Made by a program: the position numbers and the translations under genes. Shown piece by piece: positions 1 to 9,117 of a DNA stretch of 20,663 nt. Within the stretch, counting starts at the first letter, position 1; each line of letters begins with the position of its first letter. The notes below the pieces were generated by a model that searched no databases, was not told where the DNA came from, and saw only the letters and a list, made by a program, of their open reading frames with translations. The stretch is from Ascoidea tarda (nom. inval.) (taxonomy: Eukaryota > Ascomycota > Saccharomycetes > Ascoideales > Ascoideaceae), in contig JAKTTS010000279.1 in NCBI GenBank assembly GCA_030560485.1, positions 1 through 20,663 on the forward strand. Direction: 5' to 3'.

Positions 1-317
1 GGGCTCTTTCCTAGTTGGTTTCAGCATCTAGGCTGGGTCCTGCAGCTATCACCTAAACTCCACTTTGCTTTCTGCAGGATTCTGCAAAATGCTGCTCTAG
101 AAGCTACTTATACTAGTGGTGGACAGGGAAAAGTGCCCGCTCGAACTCAATTTGAAAACAAGAAAAATACTCTTTTTCTAATCGAGCTTAATTGAAAAAT
201 AATTGGAACACCAATCACGTGGTGCGTATAACTGAATGGGAAATTGATTTGATTTGCTTTACAAAGAGCCATGAAAAACAATTGGCAAACTTTTATATAT
301 AACTGACAATATTAGAA
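1..317. other. left-edge sequence with no gene
   Basis: The first ~150 bases are of normal GC content and the rest is AT-rich. I see no open frame, tRNA box pair or RNA gene here. It directly precedes the transposase relic and may contain the 5' end of that element, but I could not match a terminal inverted repeat to anything downstream. Confidence 0.4.
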
Positions 318-2130
318 ATGGATATTTACAGCGTTAATCATGTTGAGAAGTGCAGTAACAATAAAATAAAATCTTTCAAAGTTTTTGAACGAGCTAAAGC
401 AGCTGTAAATACATTCTCAAATGCTGATGGAATATATTCAAAGCAACACCTATGAAAAATATACAAAGTAAACAAAAAAACATTTCAAAAGTACCTCCAA
501 AATCACTCCAGCTTTAAAGCAACAAATTCAAAACCCAAACGAGAAAAAATAAACAACAAAACAATTGATGTAAAAGACGAAGCGCGTCTTGTTGCGACGT
601 TGCATTCGTTGAGAGAAATGAATGTACCAGTAACGAAAGGCAATATGAAAGAAATGATTCAGGGAATAATTCAATGGCGCCGAATACAATCCCTTGACAA
701 AACTGTCCCACTATTAATGCTTCGGAACAAAAATTGAAATTATTTAAAACCTCTATCTGATTCAATTTCGTCAATAGTGGTTTCAGCAAAAACCATTCAG
801 TGGATTGCGAACCGTCATAATATGTTTTAAAAAAATCAAAACCTAATAACAAAAGCTGTATATTTCAGCACCACTTTATAATCAGTTTCATATGTGTTGA
901 AAGCATTTCGGCGAATTACTATTAATTATTATATCACACCTGAGCAGCTATTTAACATGAACGAAACTGCTATATTTGGAGGAGATCTCAGCAATCAATA
1001 CACAGTCCATTTTAACAACTTTCAAAATCAATCATATAATATATCGAAAGATGGCTTAACAACTGTTATCAAAGCCGTTTCAGGCAATGGCTCAGTGATT
1101 TCTCCGTTTACCATTTTCAAATCAAAATCAAAATCCAAAAATCCTCAATGGGTAGGATAGAAGACAGTTCTCGATGTGTTTATATCACTAAAAACCAAAC
1201 AAGAGCATACTGCAAAATATATCGATGGATGTAATTTGGTATTCAACTGAGCATTGTTTCGACTAAAGGACGAGTCAAAACCAACCAATAACTGGGTATC
1301 TTGGGTCTTGTCAAGTTTGCAAGAGGTATTAAGTCCAATAGGTATATTATAACATCATTTTTTATTACTAGTAGTTGGTCGATCCATGCGATGTGCTCAA
1401 CCACGCAGTGAAAAAGCTGTTTCAATATACCAACCGTTGATAATTTTCAGCTGTTTTAAAAGTGTTTCTAAACGATAAACACGATTTTCGTTTAACGTAC
1501 GAACTGAAAGAAACAAAAAACATATTTAATCCAAAAGGGTTGCACTACTTTTTATTTGTATTGGTTTTACAACTACAGCAAAATGGTTCGGGCCTTACAA
1601 ATTATAGGTGCCATCCTTAGCTTTAGGTTTCTATTTGATTACGCTGATAGAGTTTTCTTTTTTACAGTGTTCTGTGGTATCTATAAATTTTTATTCATTT
1701 TTAATAATAAAAAAACACTAGAAAGTAAAACCAAAAATGAAAATAGAATATTAAAACTTGACTAGGTTCTTACGATCAAATTAATTATATCAACGTTTCA
1801 ATTTCCATCACTCACACAATTTAGTTGGTTAAAATGTAAAAACTCAATTTTAAAATTTGGTAAAGTTGAGGGTTCACTAAAACATAAATGGAAAAATATG
1901 CAAAAACTAAAATGAATAAACACTAAATGGAGTGAAGTTTTTAAACAAACTAAGCCTGAAACATCAAATCAATTACAAGCAAACACTGATATTGTAAATG
2001 CCTCCACCACTAGAAATCCCAGTGATGATTTTATTATTTTTATCAAAATGATAACATATTGAACTGAAGAAAATGTGTTTCCAGAAAATGCACTTGATCA
2101 GTTGGCAAATAAACTATTGTCTGTCTTATT
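318..2130 (+). mobile_element. decayed pogo/Fot1-like (Tc1/mariner superfamily) DNA transposon relic
   Basis: A degraded transposase. From the ATG at 318 one reading frame runs to 1160, interrupted by in-frame stops at 453, 735, 828, 879 and 1158 but with no frameshift. It shows the pogo order of domains: a Psq-type HTH (DGIYSKQHL, then KIYKVNKKTFQKYL, 400-500), a CENP-B-type HTH (ARLVATLHSLREMNVPVTKG, 580-660), a short WIANRH stretch, then the DDE start (ITPEQLFNMNETAIFGG, near 940-985). The family motif here is NMDET; the codon at 960 is AAC, so the first catalytic Asp is Asn. The middle catalytic part (about 1160-1550) is not recognisable. Pieces resembling the family tail appear in another frame: IIGAILSFR..FDYADRV near 1600-1650, and KPETSNQLQANTD followed by ENALDQLANKL near 1950-2115. 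The element is inactive. Family call is fairly sure; the ends are approximate. Confidence 0.72.
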
Positions 2131-2266
2131 TTTTTATATGTTTTTATATATGATATTTTTAGAAAAATCGGAGTTGTTTAGTAACTTGGAAAATGATAAA
2201 AATATTACAGTTATAATTACAATACAATCTTCATGTCACTATTATGTTGATATCTATAATTCTTAA

Positions 2267-2950
2267 ATCGTTATATTTTTTCCTAATGTACATTATTCAG
2301 AAAATTTAATTGCTAGCCCTGTTTTGAATCAAATTAAAAGCGAATTTCCAAACCACCATATGTATAACCAAATCCTTCAAAGCACCTAGAAGGTAACCGC
2401 AGAAAATTTCGAAGCATTAAATTCAGCATTAATTGATAAGACCCTTGGGGATTTCATTTATAAAATCAATAAATCCATTGAACAATATAATAAATCGGCC
2501 GTTTTTAAATTTGCTACTAGCAACAAATTTTGTGGTTTTTCAACACTAAAGCTTATGTATTTAAACAAGAAGTTTAAAAATCTTCGATTACTATTCGGAA
2601 GATTGTCTTCGTATATTTTGTTAATTCGATATCTTCCATTGGTAATGGAACATGTTAAAGAAATAGCGGATTATATTGGTGCTAATTATCACACTTTAAC
2701 TGAAGATTTTGGTATCGTAGAAACAGCTTTAGATAGTTTTAGCTGGATAAAAAATTTTACGAGATTGGATGCTGTTGAATTGTTAAAAGACCCAAGGGGT
2801 TATTGATATTAAAAGAATGAGAGAGCTTCTTGATCTTCAAGTTGAGCTAAAGCACTGGATGTTTCACCAACACTTTTTCTCAGCTCGATTCATTGTATCA
2901 ATGGAGTGATGATGATTACTCTTACGGGAAAGTTCGAATTAACTCAAATT
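2267..2950 (+). pseudogene. unidentified decayed coding stretch
   Basis: Protein-like composition continues after the transposase tail. Two segments read well: about 2390-2545 (with TAENFEALNSALIDKTLGDF) and 2555-2806 (with MEHVKEIADYIGANYHTLTE and WIKNFTRLDAVELLKDPRG). A further short protein-like stretch (MRELLDLQVELKHWMFHQHF) follows near 2815-2900. The frame is not intact, so this is a relic or chance sequence in an AT-rich background. I do not recognise the family. It could be cargo or another part of the neighbouring element, a separate element, or an old host gene. Confidence 0.35.
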
Positions 2951-3275
2951 CAAACTCATGTTTGTTTTTCTAGTTTTTCTTAAAACTTAATATTCTTATT
3001 CAATTTTAATTTTGCGTTAATAATTTGTCAGGATAATCTTTTTTTTTTATTTTGGTTTAATACTTTTCCACAATAATCATTTTTTTGCATCTTGCTTTAA
3101 TATTTTACTCCAATAGCTTTTTCTTCTATTTAATGTTTTATCATCAAACTCATTATTTAAAAACAAATTATTTATTAAAAATTAAAAATTAAAAATTAAT
3201 ATACACCTAATGGAATTTTTTTTATATCTAAATCATGTCATATATTATAAGATGGAGTTGAATAAAATATTCTCC
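2951..3275. other. AT-rich spacer, 3' flank of the kinase gene
   Basis: Very AT-rich, with T runs (for example around 3030-3090) and three copies of an AAAATTA-type unit near 3177-3198. It probably holds the 3' untranslated region and poly(A) site of the minus-strand kinase gene. I see no gene. Confidence 0.5.
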
Positions 3276-6200
3276 TTAAGCAGATGTATGCTTGTTCTTT
3301 TTCTTACTTTCGTCTTTGGCTTTCAACAAGCTCTGATGAAGATACCGAAAATCATCAATGCTATCTTCTTTAAAATTTTGTTTAGAATTCATATTATCAT
3401 GGTCTTCAGTGTGTGTTTTTTCAGTAGCCAAAAGCAAATTTTTCACACCATTGATTTCTTCATAGTCATTATCCAATATTTGAGAGTTATCACTAAAACT
3501 TAAAAAATTCGTATTATTAAGATTAAGATTATTCAAATTGTTAAGGTTATTCAAATTATTGTTGGGAAATTCTTCTTCGTTATCACTTTCCTCTTCTTCA
3601 ATGATAAAACTTTTGCTAACTTCTTTATCATTCTTAGATAAAGAAAACTTTGTTCTTGGTTTAGCTGAAAGATTGTATAAATGAGCATGTGGAGTTCCCA
3701 ATGGCGATTTTTTTCTTCTAATATATTCATTGCTTGAGTGAATTGCTGTGGTTTGATATGAGCCTTTAGATCGGCCTCGTGGAATTGAACTGGAAGAGCT
3801 TTTGTTGGGACGATGGCGATGTCTTGTGGATGCTATAATAGAAGTAGAAGATGACGATGAATAATCTCTTTGCAATTTTCCCTTGCCTTTGCTCTTTGTG
3901 GAACTTGATGAGTTTTTGCGTAAATTTACTGGGGTATTTGACCTGGGATTTCTATTGAAAAAAGGATCTGGAGAAGAAGTTCTAGAATCATAAAAGGATC
4001 CTTTAAGTGAGGATTGTTCTGAGGTGTCTGTTGAATTTGATACCAAAGATAATGTCCCTTTATGTTTTGAATTTAAGGAGTAATCTGAAGATAATCCTCT
4101 TTGAAAAAGTGGGCGGTTGTTATTTGATGTTGTAGTTGATGTATCTTGCGAATAATTTGTATTATAAGAATATCCGGAGTTTTCTGACATTTGCGATAAA
4201 GTTGAATATTGGGATATAACAGACGCAGGTCTTCTTTTATTTCCTAAATTTTTAGGATTCACAATATCATCTGCAGACAATAAATTTGGAGTTAAAGATG
4301 TTGGTTTTTCCTTGAGAGTATTTTCTTCAAAATAAATATGTTCACCCGACTTTTTATTGTTGTTCAAAGTGATGCTACTATCTTTGTCACTGGATCCAGT
4401 GATGACGTTATTATTTAGATTATTTTTAGTTCCCTGTTTTCCTGAGAGAGTTTCTTGGTCATTGGCATTAGTCTCTTTTATGTTTCCATTAATATTATTA
4501 ATTATGTTGGAATTGTTTATCAAAGGTCTGCGAATTTCATTACTGGTTAAAGATATAGGTTCTTTAAGCTTTATTCTTGTGACAAGTAGATTCTTAGTAT
4601 TACTATTGCTATTAATGTTGCTATCTAATGAAGTTAAAGTGCTTTTTTCACCATGTATTGTATTATTACTACTAATTTTACTAATATCGCTTGAGCTTTT
4701 ATTTTGTTGTTTAGCTGAACTAGATAAGAATAATTTTGGATTATTGTGTTTTGAAATACGAAGATTGAAAATATTTCTTTCTTTGTTTTTGTACAAGTCG
4801 TTATTACTATTTTTACTATTGACGAAATATCGCTGACCATTTGGTTTTGTTAAGTTGTCTTTATTACTCTTTATACTGTTGTTATTGCTGCTATTGCTGC
4901 TATTAGAGTTGTTATTATGATTATGATTATGATTATTATTGAACAGTATTAGATTGATTTTATTATTATGATTGTTATTAGAGTTTGAATGATGTTTTGA
5001 AGAAAAGAGATGAGATAATTTTTTTATTAAATTTGATTTTGCTGGTCTTTTTGGAGATAGAGAGGTGACATATTTGAGATCACAAGAGGACGAGTTGCTT
5101 GTAACTTCTGAGCTTTTTGCAAGACTGTTATTTGAACATTTTGAATGGTCAATATTATAAATTTCTTTATCATTGTTATTATCGGTTTCATGATTATAAC
5201 TATTATTCATATTATCATTTTCAGATCCCTGTATTGCAAAAGTGACACTATTTTTAGTATTAGAATTTTGATTAGTAATGTCATTAGTATTAAAGTTGAT
5301 AATGTTAGTTGTGGGAGAAATTTTATCATCATTTGGGATGTCTTTATTTTTTGAAGAAGCAGTCACTATTCTTGAAATCGACAGGGAATTATCGAGTAAT
5401 TGCGAAACTCTTCTTGAGGCAGATTCACCAACTCTTAATATGCTTGTTGCTCTGCTTGAAGATCTTTTTCTTTTGTGGGCAATTCTTTTCCGTTCTTTTT
5501 CTAGTAGTAATTCCCATAAACCACATAGAGGGTCGCATTTTCTTTTTAGGATTGAGTCTTTTAATTTTGATACATCGAAGCCCATTCGTTTTAGGTTTTT
5601 ATAAACGTATCGTTCAGATTTTGAAGAAAACTGATTTTGGTTAAAGTTTTGAGAATATTTGGTGTAATAAAGAGAGTTTTCCAAGTTTTGTAAGCCGTAA
5701 GGAGCTAAAAATGGGGATTTTAAGACTTCTTCGATTGAAGGTCTCTTTAAGGGATCCTTTGATAGTAATTTTTTTAATAAATCAATAGCTTGATCTGGGA
5801 TGTCATTTTTGAAAACGGGGTCATCATTTATGATTTTGAAAGAAGTTTTAATTTCATCGTCTTCGTCAAATGGATATTGGCCGTATAATAGAGTGTAAAA
5901 AATGATACCTAGAGACCAGATATCTATTTGGAAGCCAGAGTATTTTTTTTTTAGTAGTAATTCTGGAGCCATATAAACAGCGGTACCGCAAATCGTTTCT
6001 AGGATTGATTTTGAATGGCATTCTCTTGAAAAGCCAAAATCAGTCAATTTGCAGTTTTTCTTTCGATCTAGAAGAATATTTTCTAGTTTCAAGTCTCTAT
6101 GGGCACAATTCATTGAATGGGCATATAGAACAGCTGAACAGATTTGGCTGAAGAACTTTTTAACCTCGTCAAGAGGTATCCTCTTGATTTTGATCAAGTA

Positions 6201-6816
6201 TTCTAGTAGTTCACTCTTAGGACAGTACTCAAGAACCATGTAGACGTATTTTTCAGTGATGATGACCTCATATAGCTTCGCTATATTAGAGTGTTTTAGT
6301 TGTTTATGGTAGTAGACTTCTCTTACAACATTTGAGTCGATTTTTGAGCCGGATTTGAGCACAACTTTTGTCTGGGTGAACTTGTGGTAGGCTAGGTAGA
6401 CCTTACCAAAGGAGCCCTCGCCAATTGGTTTTATTATATGGTAATTACCAATTTCCGATAGGTTTGTGCAGGTGAAGTCCTTGTAGAGTTGATTGTATGA
6501 AGCAGTTAGCTATACATGCGTGGAATAAAAGACAATGGTACGAAAGAAAATAATATGATATAATATAACAAATAAATAAATATAAATTATATTACAAATT
6601 ATATTCATTTGTGCAGTAACGACAATGGAAGGGTTGCAGCTGATTTGTTAGTGCCTGAAGTCTCAAATAAGTGTGGAAAGAAAGTTGTTCTAGAAGGAAA
6701 GGGGACGAGAGTAAGGGAAAGAGAGCAGGGAACAATGTGCAAAGGAAACAACCTAAGAGGGTGACAAAACATACTTGGGCAATACTGTTTTTCTCGTCAA
6801 TCTGGTGCCTGTTCAT
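3276..6816 (-). CDS. Ser/Thr protein kinase, Ypl150w-like, one intron
   Basis: Exon 1 is 6816-6775 (MNRHQIDEKNSIAQ), the intron is 6774-6510, and exon 2 is 6509-3276, giving 1091 residues. Without exon joining the glycine-rich loop has no start codon: the frame upstream of it closes with TAG exactly at the 3' splice site. Visible kinase elements: GEGSFG (44-49), Lys66 in VVLK, alpha-C Glu78, HRD with Asp153, DFG (171-173), and APE (195-197) after CGTAVYM. The kinase domain ends near 290 (FLAPYG). A short conserved-looking helix-rich segment follows (about 311-356, SKSERYVYKNLKRMGFD then CDPLCGLWELLLEKERKR). The rest is a Ser/Asn-rich, probably disordered tail with an acidic patch (EEEESDNEEE) near the C-terminus. 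From memory, the kinase domain plus the CGLW segment most resembles S. cerevisiae Ypl150w, an uncharacterised CAMK/AMPK-like kinase. Substrate unknown. The start has a CACC-ATG context. Confidence 0.88.
6510..6774 (-). other. spliceosomal intron of the kinase gene
   Basis: The donor GTATGT is at 6774-6769, the branch-like CACTAAC at 6653-6647, and the acceptor TATAG ends at 6510. Both exon junctions are phase 0. A CAG lies only 8 nt after the branch A (6641-6640); from there to the acceptor the minus strand contains no other AG for about 130 nt, the AG-exclusion zone expected of a used but distant 3' splice site. An alternative acceptor, TACAAG, lies 24 nt further in, after a second CTAAC core (GCTAAC); it is also in phase but is the weaker AAG type. 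Confidence 0.8.
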
Positions 6817-7195
6817 GGTGGTGGTGGAGAGAGAGGTGTTTCTGGGGATGGAAAGTGCTTTGTATTTACAGCTGGAATATAAATAGAACGAGAATAAGCA
6901 ACAGAAGCAAAACTCATCCAGCAGTCAAAACCCAGAAGCTCGCGCAGAAGAAAACAGTCGCTGCAGATCCAGCGCGGTGGATGGCTGACTCAGCGCTGAC
7001 TTAGCGTAAACATTGCGTAATGCATGTGTGTTGCTGTGCTATTTACAGTTGATGACAGTTCATGCGGGAAATGCGTTTTTGTGAGCGACCCGCAGAAGTG
7101 GTCCCCAAACCCAACCTCCATCGCGATTTGTCGAGGCTCTCGTTTTGGTGTAAATTCTCACCAGAAAGGCTTTTTCAGCTTCTTTTGCTTCCTAT
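6817..7195. promoter_or_regulatory. divergent promoter region between the kinase and MET7
   Basis: A 379-bp shared upstream region. TATAAATA at 6878-6885 sits about 60 bp before the kinase ATG and could act as its TATA element. Nearer MET7 are two tandem TGACTMA-type sites (listed separately) and GTAAACA (7007-7013), a forkhead-like heptamer. An ATG at 7024 opens a long frame that reads through the MET7 intron; I judge it an artefact (see MET7). Confidence 0.5.
6984..7005. promoter_or_regulatory. tandem 11-bp Gcn4/AP-1-type sites
   Basis: GCTGACTCAGC (6984-6994) is followed immediately by GCTGACTTAGC (6995-7005). The first contains TGACTCA, the consensus for Gcn4 and other yeast bZIP factors; the second differs by one base (TGACTTA). 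The 11-bp period is about one helical turn. They lie about 190 bp upstream of the first MET7 ATG. Confidence 0.55.
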
Positions 7196-8739
7196 ATGCT
7201 CGTTTTTCGTCGTCTTTATTCACTGATGTCTTCCCACACCTACACTGTATGTACAGCAGCCTTGTTCTTTTGTTTTCCTGTGCCCTGCTAACTGTCGTTT
7301 TTTTGAAGGAAGCTATAGATGTTTTGAACTCGTTGCAATCCAATTTTGCCTACATTCAGGCATTGAAACAGTCTGGTGTTAAGAAGACACCCAGCTCGAT
7401 GGCTGAGATGAAGAGTTGGCTTCACGAACTAGGCTACGATCCCACTGACTTCAACAAATTGAATATCATTCATATCACTGGAACTAAAGGTAAGGGCTCA
7501 ACATGCGCTTTCACCAGCTCGATCTTGCAACAATACTCTCCGAAACACCTTCACAAAATTGGCCTATACACTTCTCCACATTTGAAGAGTGTTAGAGAAA
7601 GAATCTCGATCAACGGGTCTCCCATTCCCGAAAAAGATTTCACTCTATATTTCTTTCAAATTTGGAATATTCTTAAACATAGTGAGACAAAACTAAGCTA
7701 CTTCAAATTCCTAACCCTATTGTCCTTCCATGTTTTTATGAAGGAAGGTGTCGATACTGCTATCTACGAAGTTGGTGTTGGTGGTGAATATGATTCAACC
7801 AATGTGATTCACACTCCCACTTGCACTGGAGTAACCTCCTTGGGTATCGACCATACTACCATGCTTGGTAACACTATCTCTGAAATTGCCTGGAACAAAT
7901 CAGGAATCTTTAAGAAAAACTCAAACTCTTATACAATAGTCGGCCAGCCAACTGAGGGCTTGAATGTTTTGAAGGAAAGAGCAAAGGAAAAAGAATCACC
8001 TTTATCAATTGTCCCAGTTCACCCTCAACTATCCTCAATTAAACTTGGTTTAGCTGGCGACTTCCAAAAGTATAATGCCTCTTTATCAATAGCTTTAGCA
8101 ACTCAACATTTAAAAAAACTAAAAGTATTACCAAATAATCTCGACACCTCGCTTTCCTTACCCAATGAATTTAAAATCGGTCTAGAAAAAACTCAATGGT
8201 TAGGTAGATGTCAAACATTGCTCGATTTTGCTTATAAAAATTTAACTTGGTATCTTGATGGTGCTCATACAAAAGAATCGATTGAAGCTTCTGCCAATTG
8301 GTTTAAAAATGTAACCAACCAAAACGACAAAAAAAAAATTCGAATTCTTTTATTTAATCAACAAAAAAGAGATGCTGCTCTTTTAGTGACTTGTCTTCAT
8401 CATACTATCTATCCCACTGCAAATTTCGATTACGTATTATTCACGACAAATGTCACTTGGGCCTCTGGAAATTATTCAATTGATTTAGTCTCAATCAATA
8501 CTGATAAAAAGGCTGTTGATAATTTAGAGGTTCAAAATTCAACCTCAAATACCTGGAAATCCTTAGATGAAATTTCTCAAAGATTGGTTTTCCATGATAT
8601 TGAATCCTCAATTAAATTCGTCAATAATATTGCCAGTAATAACTCAGAATCCCAAATCGACGTATATGTTAATGGTTCTTTGCATTTAGTTGGCGGGTTT
8701 TTAACTGTATATGATTCAATGAAAGAAAACCACTCATAA
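7196..8739 (+). CDS. MET7: folylpolyglutamate synthase (Met7), one intron, dual start
   Basis: Adds glutamates to folates, retaining them in cytosol and mitochondria for one-carbon metabolism and methionine synthesis. Exon 1 is 7196-7246, the intron 7247-7308, and exon 2 7309-8739. The spliced long form is 493 residues and starts MLVFRRLYSL; a second in-frame ATG at 7226 gives 483 residues starting MSSHTYTEAI. Splicing creates TYTEAIDVLNSLQSN, which lines up with TYRDAVTALNSLQSN of yeast Met7; this junction is the main reason for the model. Visible motifs: P-loop GTKGKGST (from about residue 75), TSPHLKSVRERI, YEVGVGGEYDSTN, LGIDHTTMLG, GRCQ, YLDGAHTKES and the tail GSLHLVGG. The 11-residue extension has two Arg and no acid, as in a mitochondrial presequence. 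A continuous frame from an ATG at 7024 would read through the intron and replace this start with unrelated hydrophobic sequence; I reject it. No in-frame CTG occurs in exon 2. Confidence 0.95.
7247..7308 (+). other. spliceosomal intron of MET7
   Basis: The donor GTATGT is at 7247-7252, the branch TGCTAAC at 7286-7292, then a T-rich tract and the first AG (GAAG, ending at 7308), 17 nt from the branch A. Both junctions are phase 0. If retained, the exon 1 frame stops at the TAA inside the branch sequence (7289-7291). The acceptor is AAG rather than the favoured CAG or TAG; the next TAG (ending 7318) would give an immediate frameshift and stop. Confidence 0.85.
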
Positions 8740-9117
8740 CTCCAGGTTAATTTAATATTCATTTAAAATATATTATAATAAAATACAACGCAATACAATA
8801 CAATAGAATACAATACAATAGAATACATTACGATAGAATACATTATGATATAATATAATATAACATCCTTTTATTTACTTTTTATACACATCTTAGATGC
8901 TAATTTGAACACGCTATAAAACAGAAACATTTAAAATTGTACATAACTTAAGACATAACGAATGATGGTACATAATGAGAATAACCCAACAAAAAAAAAA
9001 TAAAATTATTAACGACAGTCATGGCAAACCAAAAAAAAAATTGAAAGAAAGAAAAATATAAGTCTATATTAAATTAAAAAAAAAAATTAAAAAAATCATT
9101 TAGTAGTATTTACCAAA
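8740..9117. other. convergent AT-rich spacer between MET7 and the URI-like gene
   Basis: It holds the 3' ends of both genes and a short tandem repeat (listed separately). Several A runs (8991-9001, 9031-9040, 9077-9087) lie near the end of the minus-strand gene. I see no gene here. Confidence 0.6.
8793..8867 (+). repeat. 15-bp tandem repeat, about 5 units
   Basis: Units start at 8793, 8808, 8823, 8838 and 8853. The first two are identical (ATACAATACAATAGA); the third, fourth and fifth diverge progressively from the first (ATACATTACGATAGA, ATACATTATGATATA, then AT-only). It lies in the 3' flank of MET7. Confidence 0.85.

Noticed and set aside
120-160. B-box-like TTCGAGC on the minus strand as a tRNA gene
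   Set aside because: No A box, no acceptor stem and no anticodon arm in the flanking sequence.
100-2970. GGGAAA...TCGAA...CTCAA segments near 127 and 2930 as terminal repeats of the transposon
   Set aside because: The match is gapped and in direct, not inverted, orientation; it is too weak to call element ends.
4357-4836. Hydrophobic Leu-rich plus-strand frame that looks like a membrane protein
   Set aside because: Antisense of Asn/Lys/Ser codons in the kinase tail; it has no independent support.
7024-7308. N-terminal extension of the folylpolyglutamate synthase from the ATG at 7024
   Set aside because: The frame crosses a good intron (GTATGT, TGCTAAC, AG); its 95 residues match nothing in the family, whereas the spliced junction restores a conserved segment.
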